Assembly: GCF_002292295.1 (NCBI RefSeq) | Contig: NZ_DBBS01000003.1 | Span: forward strand, 65,265-129,264 | DNA: 64,000 bases | Direction of reading: 5' to 3' | Source: Sphingomonas sp. UBA978 | GTDB taxonomy: Bacteria; Pseudomonadota; Alphaproteobacteria; Sphingomonadales; Sphingomonadaceae | In this document: piece by piece, positions 42,374 to 51,536 of the stretch | Layout of the letters: the number at the start of each line of letters is the position of its first letter | Position numbering within the stretch: the first letter of the stretch is position 1 | Made by a program: the position numbers and the translations under genes | The notes under the pieces: model-generated | What the model saw: the letters and a program-made list of their open reading frames with translations, nothing else | Databases searched by the model: none | What the model was told of the DNA's origin: nothing

Positions 42374-44646
42374 TTGGCCGCGCCGAAGCTCTTCACCGGG
42401 GTCGCGCTCATCGTGAAGGTGAGGGTGCCGCCGCGCATCAGGTCGGCGTGGCTGATCCAGTTCTTCGTCCAGGGCTTGCCGTTGCGCAGGACGCTGCGGA
42501 CGTAGGGCGTGTCGGCGCGGTTGCCGGGGGCCTCGATCGTCAGGCGCCGGCCGGCGGGCAAAGCGATCGTCGCGCGTTCGAACAGCGGCGATCCGAACAC
42601 ATAGACCGCCTCGACCGGATCGACCGGGTAGAATCCGAGCGACGACAGCACGAACCACGCGCTCATCTGGCCGCAATCGTCGTTGCCGATGATGCCGTCG
42701 GGATCGTTTTTGTACATCTCGGTCAGCAGGCGGCGGACCATCGCCTGCGTCTTCCACGCCGCGCCGGTGTAGGCGTAGAGATAGGCGACGTGGTGGTTGG
42801 GTTCGTTGCCGTGCGCATATTGGCCGACCAGCCCGCTGATGTCGGGCGGGGCGTTGGCGGGGAGCGTCGAGGGCGCGGTGAACAGCGCGTCCAGCCGTGC
42901 CTCGAACGCCCGATCGCCGCCCATGTGCGCGATGAGGCCGTAGACGTCGTGCTGGTTGAGGAAGGTCGCCTGCCAGCCGTTCGCCTCGGTATAGTCGCGC
43001 CACCAGGGCTTTGGCATATGGCCGAGCTGGATCGGGTCGTAGGGGCTCCACCAGCGGCCGTCGGCGAACTTCGGTTTGGCGAAGCCGGCCGCGCCGTCGA
43101 TGACGTTGCGCCAGTTGCCCGAGCGTTTCAGCAGGCGGTCGGCCTCCGCGCCCTTGCCCGCGGCGCGGGCGAGATGGGCCGAGGCCCAGTCGTCATAGGC
43201 ATATTCCTGCGTCCGGCTGACGCTTTCGAACCAGGCGTCGGCGGGGACATAGCCCTTCGCGTCGTAGAGGTTGCGGCCCTTGCTGTTGTCGAGGTCGGGC
43301 GCGGCGAAGTCGAACGACCGCTTGGCGATTCCGGGCCAGGCGGCGGCATAGTCCGCGGGGATGCCCTTGGCCTGCGCCTCGGCGAGGACGGAGACGCCGT
43401 GCCAGCCGATCATGCAGCCCGTCTCGGCCCCCTGCAACGGCCAGACCGGCGGGCCATAGGGGCTCTGCTGCGTCTGGCGGACGATATCGGCGACGAGGCT
43501 GCGCACCCGGTCGGGCGCGATGATCGTCAGCAGCGGGTGGAGCGCGCGATACGTGTCCCACAGCGACAGCGTGCTGTAGGCGGCATCGCCGGCGGGCACG
43601 CTATGGACCTGCCGGTCGAGCCCGACGTAGCGGCCGTCGGTGTCGGAGAAGAGCGTCGGCGCGAGCAACGCATGGTAGAGCGCGGAGGACAGGATCGTGC
43701 GCTGGTCGGTGGTGCCGCCCTCGACCGCGACCGCACCGAGTTCGCCCGCCCAGCGGGTGCGCGCGGCGCCGCGGACCGCGTCGAAATCCCACGTCTTCGC
43801 CTCCGCGGCCAGATTGGCGCGTGCGCCGGCGACATCGACCGCGGAGATGCCGCAGCGGATCAGGACCGGTGCGGCGCCGGCATCGTCGTAATGGAGGAAG
43901 GCTTTGAGCCGCTTGCCGGTGACGGCGCGCGTGCCGGCGGGCTGCGGCGCATCGCCGTCGCCGTAGAAGACGATCCGGTCGGGCCGGCGCGACAGCTGCA
44001 TCGCGAAGTGGATGCGCCGCCCCTTCGCCCAGCGGTGGACGGTGCGGCCGCCGGTCAGCGTGCCGTCGGGATCAAGCGTCAGGGTCGCATCGGTGACGAG
44101 CGGCGCGGCATCGCTCTTGTCGAGGATCAGGTGCGACAGGTCGACGAGGATATGCCCCGCGCCCGCCGGGAAGGTGTAGCGATGATAGCCGGTGCGTTCG
44201 GTGACGGTCAGCTCGGCGCGCACCCCGCTTTCCAGGGCGACGCGGTAATAGCCGGGCTCGGCATGTTCGGCGGAGAAGCGCTGGCGATAGCCCGCGTCGG
44301 GATCGTCGAGCGGGCCGGGCAGCAGCTGGACCGGGCCGCGCGTCGGCACCACCAGCACGTCGAGCATGTCGCCGATGCCGGTGCCGCTGAGATGGGTGTG
44401 GCTGAACCCCATGATCGACGTGTCGGTGCGGTGATAGCCGGAACAGGCGTCCCAGCGTTCGACGTCGGTATCGGGCGAGAGCTGCACCATCCCGAACGGC
44501 AGGGTCGCGCCGGGATAGGTGTGGCCGTGGCCGCCGGTGCCGATGAACAGGTTGGGGGCGGCGGCCGCGGCCGGCGTCGCCGCGAAGGCGGGGATCGGCA
44601 GACCGATGGCGGCGGTGCTCGCGAGCAGGGTGCGGCGGTTTATCAT
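42337..44646 (-). CDS. GH92 alpha-mannosidase
   Basis: A 769-residue exported exo-alpha-mannosidase (alpha-1,2/1,3 linkages are the usual GH92 targets; calcium dependent). The N-terminus MINRRTLLASTAAIGLPIPA is a Tat-like signal. The N domain has GGHGHTYPGATLPFGMVQLS and GYHRTDTSIMGFSHTHLSGT. The catalytic helical domain shows YAHGNEPNHHVAYLY and GNDDCGQMSAWFVLSSLGFY, both family signatures. Its ATG overlaps the GH125 stop by four bases. The last nine codons lie inside a 48-base direct repeat, so the C-terminal tail may have been altered by that duplication. Confidence 0.95.
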   Translation of the reverse strand: MINRRTLLASTAAIGLPIPAFAATPAAAAAPNLFIGTGGHGHTYPGATLPFGMVQLSPDTDVERWDACSGYHRTDTSIMGFSHTHLSGTGIGDMLDVLVVPTRGPVQLLPGPLDDPDAGYRQRFSAEHAEPGYYRVALESGVRAELTVTERTGYHRYTFPAGAGHILVDLSHLILDKSDAAPLVTDATLTLDPDGTLTGGRTVHRWAKGRRIHFAMQLSRRPDRIVFYGDGDAPQPAGTRAVTGKRLKAFLHYDDAGAAPVLIRCGISAVDVAGARANLAAEAKTWDFDAVRGAARTRWAGELGAVAVEGGTTDQRTILSSALYHALLAPTLFSDTDGRYVGLDRQVHSVPAGDAAYSTLSLWDTYRALHPLLTIIAPDRVRSLVADIVRQTQQSPYGPPVWPLQGAETGCMIGWHGVSVLAEAQAKGIPADYAAAWPGIAKRSFDFAAPDLDNSKGRNLYDAKGYVPADAWFESVSRTQEYAYDDWASAHLARAAGKGAEADRLLKRSGNWRNVIDGAAGFAKPKFADGRWWSPYDPIQLGHMPKPWWRDYTEANGWQATFLNQHDVYGLIAHMGGDRAFEARLDALFTAPSTLPANAPPDISGLVGQYAHGNEPNHHVAYLYAYTGAAWKTQAMVRRLLTEMYKNDPDGIIGNDDCGQMSAWFVLSSLGFYPVDPVEAVYVFGSPLFERATIALPAGRRLTIEAPGNRADTPYVRSVLRNGKPWTKNWISHADLMRGGTLTFTMSATPVKSFGAAKADRPPSHGRGA

Positions 44647-46070
44647 AGCTCTCCCTTCAGGATAGCGGGGCGGGTCTGCGCGAGATGGACGATCAGCTCG
44701 CCGAACAGGCCGTTCGCCCAGGCGAACCAGGCGCGGGTGAATGTGGCGGGATCGTCCCGGTCGAAGCTTTCGTGGATGAAGCCGGTGCCGCCGTCGGTGT
44801 CGCGCAGCGTGCGCAAGGCGGTGCGGATCGTCGCGTCGTCGGTCGCGGTCAGCGCGCGGACGATGAGCGACATCGGCCAGATCTGCCCCGCGCCGACATG
44901 CGGGCCGCCGATCCCCTCGCCGGCCTTGCCCGTGAAGAACCACGGATTGTTATCGCTCCACGCCGCCGCCTGCGTCGCCTGCCACAGCGGATCGGCGGGC
45001 GATACGCAGCCGAGATAGGCGAGGCCCGACAGCGACGGCACGTTGGCGTCGTCCATGAAGACGGCATTGCCATAGCCGTCGACCTCATAGGCCCAGACCT
45101 CGCGGCCGTCGCGCAGCCGCATCGTGCCATGCGCCTTCAGCGCCGCCTCGACTTCCGCCGCGAGCGCGGTGGCGTCCTGCGACAGCGCGGCGTCGCCCCG
45201 CGCCTCGCCCGCGACGCGCGCGAGTTCGCGCAGCGCGGTGACCGCGAACAGGTTGCTGGGGATCAGGAACGGGTAGAGGCAGGCATCGTCCGAGGGGCGG
45301 AAGCCGGAATGGATCAGGCCGACCGGCCGCGTCGGCGCGCCATGGCCCCACAGCAACGTCTCGGTCGGCTGCGGGGCGGAACGGCGGAAGCTGTAGGGGC
45401 CGGGACCCTCCTTCCGCTGCTGTTCGCGGAAGGTGCGGACGCTGGCGCGTGCGGCCTCCGCCCAGGTCGCGTCGAAGGGCGCCGTGTCCCCGGTCGCGCG
45501 CCAATAGCCGTGGGCGAGCCGCATGGGGTAGCAGAGCGAATCGATCTCCCACTTCCGCTCGGCGACGCCGGGCTTCATCTCCGTCTCGTCCTTCTGCGAC
45601 CATTCGAGGTTCGATTTCGCCGTCGGGTCCTGCATGAAGGCGTTGGCATAGGGATCGATCAGGATGCAGCGCGCCTGTCGCGCGATCAGGCCGCGGAACA
45701 GCGTGCGCAATTCGGGCGCCTGCCGTGCGAGGTGCAGATAGGGCTTCACCTGCGCCGAACTGTCGCGCAGCCACAGCGCCTCGATATCGCCGGTGATGAC
45801 GAAGGCGTCGGGTGCGCCGCCGACCGTGCTCATCCGCACGGTGGTGTCGAGCGTGTTCGGATAGCAATTGCCGAACATCCAGCGCAGCTTCGGATCGGCG
45901 ATCTGCGCCGACACGCGCGCGATCTCGCGCTCGACCGCGGCGCTGACGAAGCGGCGGTCCTTCGGCGCGGGGCGTTTGCTCGACAATGCCGGCGCGGCAA
46001 AGGCGGGCGTCGCGGCCGATGCCGCGATCGCGGCGGTGGTGGCGAGGAAGCGGCGGCGGTCGAGGGTCAT
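44643..46070 (-). CDS. GH125 exo-alpha-1,6-mannosidase
   Basis: A 475-residue enzyme of the GH125 family (PF06824), which trims alpha-1,6-linked mannose from N-glycan cores. A Tat signal (DRRRFLATTAAIAASAATPA) leads in. Family blocks are GNCYPNTLDTTV, the acid in FVITGDIEALWLRDSSAQVK, IDPYANAFM, and GQIWPMSLIVRALTA. An inverting mechanism is known for the family. It overlaps GH3 upstream and GH92 downstream by four bases each, so the three mannoside/xyloside enzymes are made from one transcript with coupled translation. Confidence 0.95.
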   Translation of the reverse strand: MTLDRRRFLATTAAIAASAATPAFAAPALSSKRPAPKDRRFVSAAVEREIARVSAQIADPKLRWMFGNCYPNTLDTTVRMSTVGGAPDAFVITGDIEALWLRDSSAQVKPYLHLARQAPELRTLFRGLIARQARCILIDPYANAFMQDPTAKSNLEWSQKDETEMKPGVAERKWEIDSLCYPMRLAHGYWRATGDTAPFDATWAEAARASVRTFREQQRKEGPGPYSFRRSAPQPTETLLWGHGAPTRPVGLIHSGFRPSDDACLYPFLIPSNLFAVTALRELARVAGEARGDAALSQDATALAAEVEAALKAHGTMRLRDGREVWAYEVDGYGNAVFMDDANVPSLSGLAYLGCVSPADPLWQATQAAAWSDNNPWFFTGKAGEGIGGPHVGAGQIWPMSLIVRALTATDDATIRTALRTLRDTDGGTGFIHESFDRDDPATFTRAWFAWANGLFGELIVHLAQTRPAILKGEL

Positions 46071-48610
46071 TTCGGCAGCTCCGTGTCGGCGCCGGTGACG
46101 GCGAAGTCGAACCATTGGCCGGCGCCGTCGCCCGGCTGGCCGCCGCCGATCCACAGCCGATAGGCGCCGGGCGCGACATGGCGGCGCCCGTCGCGCTCGA
46201 CGACGCTCATCGCGCGGGGATCGAGGATGAAGGCGACGTCGGCGGCCTTGCCGCGCTGCACCGCGACGCGCCGGAAGCCGACCAGCTGGCGTTGCAGCAC
46301 GGGATCGGTGAAGCCGCCGCTCTTGGTCGCGGGGGGCACGAGATAGGCCTGCACCACTTCTTCGCCGTCGCGTGCGCCGGCGTTGGCGATGCGCGCGGTG
46401 ACGCGCAGGTCGCCGCCGGCCGCGACGCTCGCCATGCCGCGCGGCGCGGCATAATCGAAGCGGGTATAGCTGAGGCCGTGGCCGAACCCCCACAAGGGCG
46501 TGCCGGTGAAATAACGGTAGGTCCGCTCCTTCATCCCGTAATCGACGAAGGCGGGCAGGTCGTTGGTCGAACGGTAGACCGTCACCGGCAGGCGGCCGGC
46601 GGGATTGACGACGCCCGCCAGCACGTCGGCCAGCGCGGTGCCGCCGCTCTCGCCCGCATACCAGTTGGCGAGGATCGCATCCGCCGATGCCGGATCGACC
46701 GCCACCGCGCTGCCGCTGGTGAGGACGAGGACGATCGGCTTGCCCGTCGCCTTGAGCGCGTCGAGCAGGCGCTGCTGCACCAGCGGCAGCGCGATGTCGG
46801 TACGGTCGCCGCCGACGAAGCCGGGGACCTGCACCGACAGTGCCTCGCCCTCCAGATCGGGGGACAGGCCGGCGACGACGACCGCGACGTCGGCGTCCTT
46901 CACCGCGGCGACCGCCTGCGCGAGCAGCGGCTCGGCGGGCGGCATCCACAACAGGCGGATGCTCTCGTCCTCCGACCGGTGGTCGAGCGTCAGTTCGATC
47001 GGCTGCGCGCTGCCGTCGCTGTCGACGGTCAGCTCGACGCGGCCCTTTGGCAGGTCGCCGTCGTGCAGCGTGCGGCCGCCGAGCGTCAGCCGGGCGCGGT
47101 CGTGGACGGTGCAATCCTTCCAGCAGGGCGACTGGTCGAGGATCAGGCGGTAGCGGCCGGGACCGGGGGGGACGAATTCGCCGGTCCAGTGCGCGCTATA
47201 GCCGGTGACGGGCAGGCCCGGCGCGGGGCTGGCGCGGTTGAGGTCGAAGTCGATCCGGCGATCCTGCCGCACGACGGTCTTGCCGGCGGCGGTATAAGTG
47301 GCGCGCAGGCCCGGCTTGCCGTCGCTGCGCAGCGCGGTTTCGGGCAGGACGACCGCGGCGCCGTCGGCGAGGATCGATCCCTGCGCATAGGTGACGTTGG
47401 CGGCGCCGAAGCGGGCGCGGATGCCGTCGAGCGGGGTGACGGGCACGATCGCGGTGCCGTGGTAATTGCCCTGCAACACGCCGAGGTCGTCGGCATCGGC
47501 GCCGATGACGGCGATGCGCGCGCCGGGCGTCAGCGGCAGCCGGTCGGCGTCGTTCTTGAGCAGCACGATCGATTTGCGCGCGGCGTCGAGCGCCAGCGCG
47601 CGATGCGCCGGGGTGGCGACCTCGGTCGGCCCGATCCGCGACCACGGGCTGGTCGCGCCGAAGGCGATGCCGAGCGCCTGTCGCGCCCGCAGCGCGCGGG
47701 CGAGCGCGGTGTCGACCTCCGCCTGGCTGACGAGGCCCTGCGCCATGGCCTGCGGCAGCGCGGCATAGGCGGTGCCGCAATTGAGGTCGGTGCCGCCCCG
47801 GACCGACGCCGCGGCGGCGCCGGCGGCATCGAGCCGGTAATGGTGGAAGGCGTGGACGTTCGACACCGCGTCGCAATCCGACACGGTGAAGCCGGTGAAA
47901 CCCCAGTCGCGGCGGATACGGTCGTTCATCAGCGGCGACGAAGCGCAGGCGGGGACGCCGTGGATGCTGTTGTACGCGCACATCAGCGACAGCGCCTTGC
48001 CCTCGGTCACCACGCGGCGGAAGGCGGGGAGGTAGGTCGCCTCCATGTCGCGCGGGGAGGGATCGACGTCGAACCCGTCGCGGCCCGCCTCGGGTCCGCT
48101 GTGGACGGCGAGATGCTTGGGCGTGGCGATGACGCGCGGGTGGCGCGGGTCGGGGCCCTGCAGCCCGTGGACGAAGGCGACGCCGAGCTTGCCCGTCAGA
48201 TACGGGTCCTCGCCATAGGTTTCCTGCCCGCGACCCCAGCGCGGATCGCGGAAGATGTTGATGTTGGGCGACCAGATGGTGAGGCCCTGATAGATGCGGC
48301 GATCGGCGGCCGCGTGCTGCGCGTTGAACTTCGCGCGTGCCTCGGTCGACACCACCGTGCCGACGCGTTCGACGAGGTCGGTGTCCCAGGTTGCGGCAAG
48401 GCCGATCGCCTGCGGAAAGACGGTGGCATGGCCGTTGCGCGCGAGGCCGTGCAGCCCCTCGTTCCACCAGTCATAGGCGGGCAGGCCGGCTTTGGCGTCG
48501 GCGGGTGCGGTGCTCTGGAGCTGCGCGGCCTTTTGCTCGGGCGTCATCGCGGCGATCGCGGTCGCGACCGGGTCGGCGGCCTGTGCGAGCAGGAGGAGGG
48601 CGGGGATCAT
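46067..48610 (-). CDS. GH3 glycosidase, beta-xylosidase-like, with PA14 insertion
   Basis: An 847-residue GH3 enzyme. The motif YDWWNEGLHGLAR and the nucleophile block FTGFTVSDCDAVSNVH (Asp in SDCD) are the beta-xylosidase versions of the family signatures. IATPKHLAVHSGPEAGRDGF is the KH motif. A PA14-type domain (about 430-560) is inserted in the second domain, and a fibronectin-III-like domain ends the protein. The signal peptide is unusually short (MIPALLLLAQAADP) with no basic start; a repeat element begins 25 bases upstream. In an N-glycan cluster the natural target may be core beta-1,2-xylose; beta-glucosidase activity cannot be excluded. Confidence 0.9.
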   Translation of the reverse strand: MIPALLLLAQAADPVATAIAAMTPEQKAAQLQSTAPADAKAGLPAYDWWNEGLHGLARNGHATVFPQAIGLAATWDTDLVERVGTVVSTEARAKFNAQHAAADRRIYQGLTIWSPNINIFRDPRWGRGQETYGEDPYLTGKLGVAFVHGLQGPDPRHPRVIATPKHLAVHSGPEAGRDGFDVDPSPRDMEATYLPAFRRVVTEGKALSLMCAYNSIHGVPACASSPLMNDRIRRDWGFTGFTVSDCDAVSNVHAFHHYRLDAAGAAAASVRGGTDLNCGTAYAALPQAMAQGLVSQAEVDTALARALRARQALGIAFGATSPWSRIGPTEVATPAHRALALDAARKSIVLLKNDADRLPLTPGARIAVIGADADDLGVLQGNYHGTAIVPVTPLDGIRARFGAANVTYAQGSILADGAAVVLPETALRSDGKPGLRATYTAAGKTVVRQDRRIDFDLNRASPAPGLPVTGYSAHWTGEFVPPGPGRYRLILDQSPCWKDCTVHDRARLTLGGRTLHDGDLPKGRVELTVDSDGSAQPIELTLDHRSEDESIRLLWMPPAEPLLAQAVAAVKDADVAVVVAGLSPDLEGEALSVQVPGFVGGDRTDIALPLVQQRLLDALKATGKPIVLVLTSGSAVAVDPASADAILANWYAGESGGTALADVLAGVVNPAGRLPVTVYRSTNDLPAFVDYGMKERTYRYFTGTPLWGFGHGLSYTRFDYAAPRGMASVAAGGDLRVTARIANAGARDGEEVVQAYLVPPATKSGGFTDPVLQRQLVGFRRVAVQRGKAADVAFILDPRAMSVVERDGRRHVAPGAYRLWIGGGQPGDGAGQWFDFAVTGADTELPK

Positions 48611-48634
48611 GCTGTCGGTCCCGATGTTGGGGTG

Positions 48635-48871
48635 CGCGCGAAGACGCGAAGGCGCGAAGGGAGAAGGTTTTGGTCGCGCGGAGACGCGGAGACGCGGAGA
48701 GAAGACGGCGCGGATCGGGGCGAGCGTCGTGGCATCTGACGAGGATCTTTGAAGCTGCCGCAGGCTTTCTTACTGGCGTTGGGACATGTGTCGGGCGTCT
48801 CGCGCGCATCCCCTCCGCGTCTCCGCGTCTCCGCGCGAATCCCCCTTCGTCGCGTCTTCGCGTCTTCGCGT
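48635..48871. repeat. Inverted repeat element of GCGAAGACGCGAAG/GCGGAGACGCGGAG units
   Basis: The left arm (48635-48697) runs GCGCGAAGACGCGAAGGCGC then GCGCGGAGACGCGGAGACGC; the right arm (48813-48871) is its inverted, imperfect copy. The centre is about 115 bases. It is the same architecture as 21633-21940 with a different core. It lies between GH2 and GH3 inside an otherwise tight operon. The rest of the gap (48872-48995) has a GACCCCGGCCTCCGCCGGGG hairpin and no coding signal. Confidence 0.75.
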
Positions 48872-48995
48872 GAATATGACCCGTTACCATCCCGGTCGAA
48901 GCAAGGGTCCGGTCGGAGAACCACCATCGGCAGATGACTGCGGTCGCCCGGCTGGACCCCGGCCTCCGCCGGGGAAGTAACGAGGGCGGCGGCGA

Positions 48996-51536
48996 TCATC
49001 GCGCCAGCGTCCGCAGGACCGGGGTCTGCTTGCCGGCCAGCGTCACCGTGACGCTTTCGCCGGGCAGCAGGTCGAAGCCGCTGTCGCTCGCCTGACCCGG
49101 CGTGTCGCCCATGTCGATCATCACCGCGCGCGCGAGGTTCCTCGCGGTGATCGTCGCCGTGTCGCCGGTGCGGCGGAGCGTCAGGCCGGGGTCGGGATAG
49201 GCCATGTCCTTCGGCACCAGCCGTTCGACCAGCGTGCGGCTGACGGTGCGGCCGTCGACCAGCAGCTCGGCGACCGCATAGCTTTGTGCGGGATCGGCCG
49301 TGCCGAACAGGTCCGCGTCGGGCAGGGTCGCGACCGTGGTCGCGCTGAGCGGGGCGAGGGTCGCGTCCGCGGTGCGCGTGCCGAGCGTCGCACCGGTCAT
49401 GGCGCGCACCGTCACCCGCCATTGCGCCGCGACCGGCGTTGTCGCGTCGGACACCAGCGCGATCCGCGTCGCGCCCGCGCGATGCTCGGCGACGATCGCC
49501 TGCGGGGCGAAGGCGCGCTTCGCCTCATGGTGCAGCAGCTTCCACTGGCCGAGATGGTCGATGCTCGACCAGCTGATCGCGGGCCAGACGTCGTTCAGCT
49601 GCCAGAACAGCGACCCCATCGTCACCGGGCGGCAGGCGCGGTGGTGGCGCGCCGCGAGGCCGATCGCCTGCGCCTGATTGACCTGCGTCAGATAGACGAA
49701 GTCGGCGAAGTCCTTCGCCGGCCGCAGCCGCTGGTCGAGATAGAGGCGCAACCGGGCGTTGCCCTCGCCGGCGAGGAACTTCTGGTGCGCCTTCATCACC
49801 GGGCTGTCGGGGTCGAGCGTGCCCTTGCCCGCGAAGCCGCGGATCGTGGCCATCGTCGGCATCGCCTGAAAGCCATATTCGCTCATGAAGCGCGGGCAGG
49901 AATCGAGGTAATTCTCGACCGGCTTGCTGCCCGACCAGACGTCCCAGAAATGGCGGTCGCCGTTGGCGTCGGTATCGACCGGGCCTTCGTAATCGGTCGA
50001 GGGCGACCCCGGCATATAGGGCGTGCCGGGGCTGTTGGCGGAAACCGCGCCGCGCAGGACGCGGTCGAACAGCACCGCCATGCCGGTGCCGATCCGTTCC
50101 TGCTCGTCCGCGCCGATCGCCTTCTTATAAGCCTTGCGGTCGGACCAGTTTTCCCAGCCGGACAGCACTTCGTTGTTGCCCGCCCAGATGACGACCGAGG
50201 GATGGTCGCCGATCCGCGCGACCTGCTCGTCCGCCTCCGCGGCGACGCTGGCGCGGAACGCGGCGTCGGGCGGGGTCACCGATCCGCCGAACATGAAGTC
50301 CTGCCACACCATCAGCCCCATCCGGTCGGCGGCGGCGTAGAAGGCGTCGTCCAGATAGTAGCCGCCGCCCCAGATGCGGACCATGTTCATGTTGGCGTCG
50401 CGCGCCGCCTTGAGCAGGCTTTCGGGCTCGGCGGGGTCGACGCGGGCGGGGAAGCTGTCGAACGGGATGACGTTCGCGCCCTTGGCGAAGATCGGCAGGC
50501 CGTTGACGATCAGTCCGAACGCGCCATCTTTGCGGTCGAGCGTGACCGTGCGCAGGCCGATGCTGCGCGTCTGGGTGTCGCCGTCCAGCGTCGTCGCCAC
50601 CGTATAGAGCGGCTGCGCGCCATAGCCGACCGGCTGCCAGCGCTGCGGCTTCGCGATCGTCAGCGGAATCGTCACCGGGTTGCTGCCGGGCGCGAGCGTG
50701 ACGGTGCGCTCGACCGTCTGGCGGCTGCCGTCGGGGGCGGTGACGGTGGCGGTCAGCGTCACGCTCTTCGTCACGTCCGCGACGATCGTCGCATGCGCGG
50801 TCAGCCGTGCCTCGGCATCCGACAGCGCGTCCTGCGCGATGCGGACCCGATCGAGCCGCGCCTCGTCCCACGCCTCCAGCCGGGCGGGGCGCCACAGGCC
50901 GGTGGTGACGATGCGCGGGCCCCAGTCCCAGCCGTACTGGTACTTCGGCTTGCGGATATAGGGGCTGGTCTGGACGCCCTTGGGCTCGTCGCCGAACGCG
51001 CTGTCATATTCGCCGGGCAGCGGGTGCGGGTCCTTGAGCACCATCGGTTGGAGCGTCCGGATGGGCGAGGCGATGCTTACCAGCACCTCGTTGCGGCCGG
51101 CGCGCAGCAGCGGCTTCGCATCGGCGCGCCAGCGGCGGTGGGCGTTGTCCGCCGTGAGCAGCGGCCGGCCGTTGACGGTGACGGTCGCGAACGTGTCGAG
51201 CCCGTCGAACACGAGATCGAGGTGTCCGTGCGCGAGCATCGCCGGGGTGACGGTCAGCATCGTGCGGAACTGCCATGCCGACAGGCCCGCCCACTGGATC
51301 GCGCCCTCGTTGGTGCCGATGAACGGATCGGGGACGCGTTTCGCGCGGATCAGGTCCTGCTGGATGCTGCCGGGCACCTGCGCCGGAAACCATGCCGCCT
51401 CGCGCGGATGTGCCCTGGTCGCGGCGGTGTCGGCGGGATCGAGCCGGACCTGCCAGTCCTTGTCGAGCGGAAGCGTGTCGCGTGCCGCCAGCGGTGCGGC
51501 CGACAGCAGGAGCGCGAGCGCGAACGCGTACCTCAT
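48996..51536 (-). CDS. GH2 beta-mannosidase
   Basis: An 846-residue exported GH2 enzyme of the beta-mannosidase type. A Sec signal (MRYAFALALLLSAAPLAARD) is followed by the jelly-roll domain (DLVFDGLDTFATVTVNGRPL), the Ig-like domain and the barrel. The barrel has the acid/base Glu in VVIWAGNNEVLSGWENWSD and the nucleophile Glu in FMSEYGFQAMPTM; GNNE and the KYQYGWDWGPR block are beta-mannosidase marks. It would split Man-beta-1,4-GlcNAc at the N-glycan core. The start at 51536 overlaps the GH20 stop by four bases. Confidence 0.93.
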   Translation of the reverse strand: MRYAFALALLLSAAPLAARDTLPLDKDWQVRLDPADTAATRAHPREAAWFPAQVPGSIQQDLIRAKRVPDPFIGTNEGAIQWAGLSAWQFRTMLTVTPAMLAHGHLDLVFDGLDTFATVTVNGRPLLTADNAHRRWRADAKPLLRAGRNEVLVSIASPIRTLQPMVLKDPHPLPGEYDSAFGDEPKGVQTSPYIRKPKYQYGWDWGPRIVTTGLWRPARLEAWDEARLDRVRIAQDALSDAEARLTAHATIVADVTKSVTLTATVTAPDGSRQTVERTVTLAPGSNPVTIPLTIAKPQRWQPVGYGAQPLYTVATTLDGDTQTRSIGLRTVTLDRKDGAFGLIVNGLPIFAKGANVIPFDSFPARVDPAEPESLLKAARDANMNMVRIWGGGYYLDDAFYAAADRMGLMVWQDFMFGGSVTPPDAAFRASVAAEADEQVARIGDHPSVVIWAGNNEVLSGWENWSDRKAYKKAIGADEQERIGTGMAVLFDRVLRGAVSANSPGTPYMPGSPSTDYEGPVDTDANGDRHFWDVWSGSKPVENYLDSCPRFMSEYGFQAMPTMATIRGFAGKGTLDPDSPVMKAHQKFLAGEGNARLRLYLDQRLRPAKDFADFVYLTQVNQAQAIGLAARHHRACRPVTMGSLFWQLNDVWPAISWSSIDHLGQWKLLHHEAKRAFAPQAIVAEHRAGATRIALVSDATTPVAAQWRVTVRAMTGATLGTRTADATLAPLSATTVATLPDADLFGTADPAQSYAVAELLVDGRTVSRTLVERLVPKDMAYPDPGLTLRRTGDTATITARNLARAVMIDMGDTPGQASDSGFDLLPGESVTVTLAGKQTPVLRTLAR

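Noticed and set aside
48635..48871. Short regular repeats suggesting a CRISPR array
   Set aside because: The units are contiguous or separated by a few bases, arranged as an inverted pair, with no unique spacers and no cas genes.
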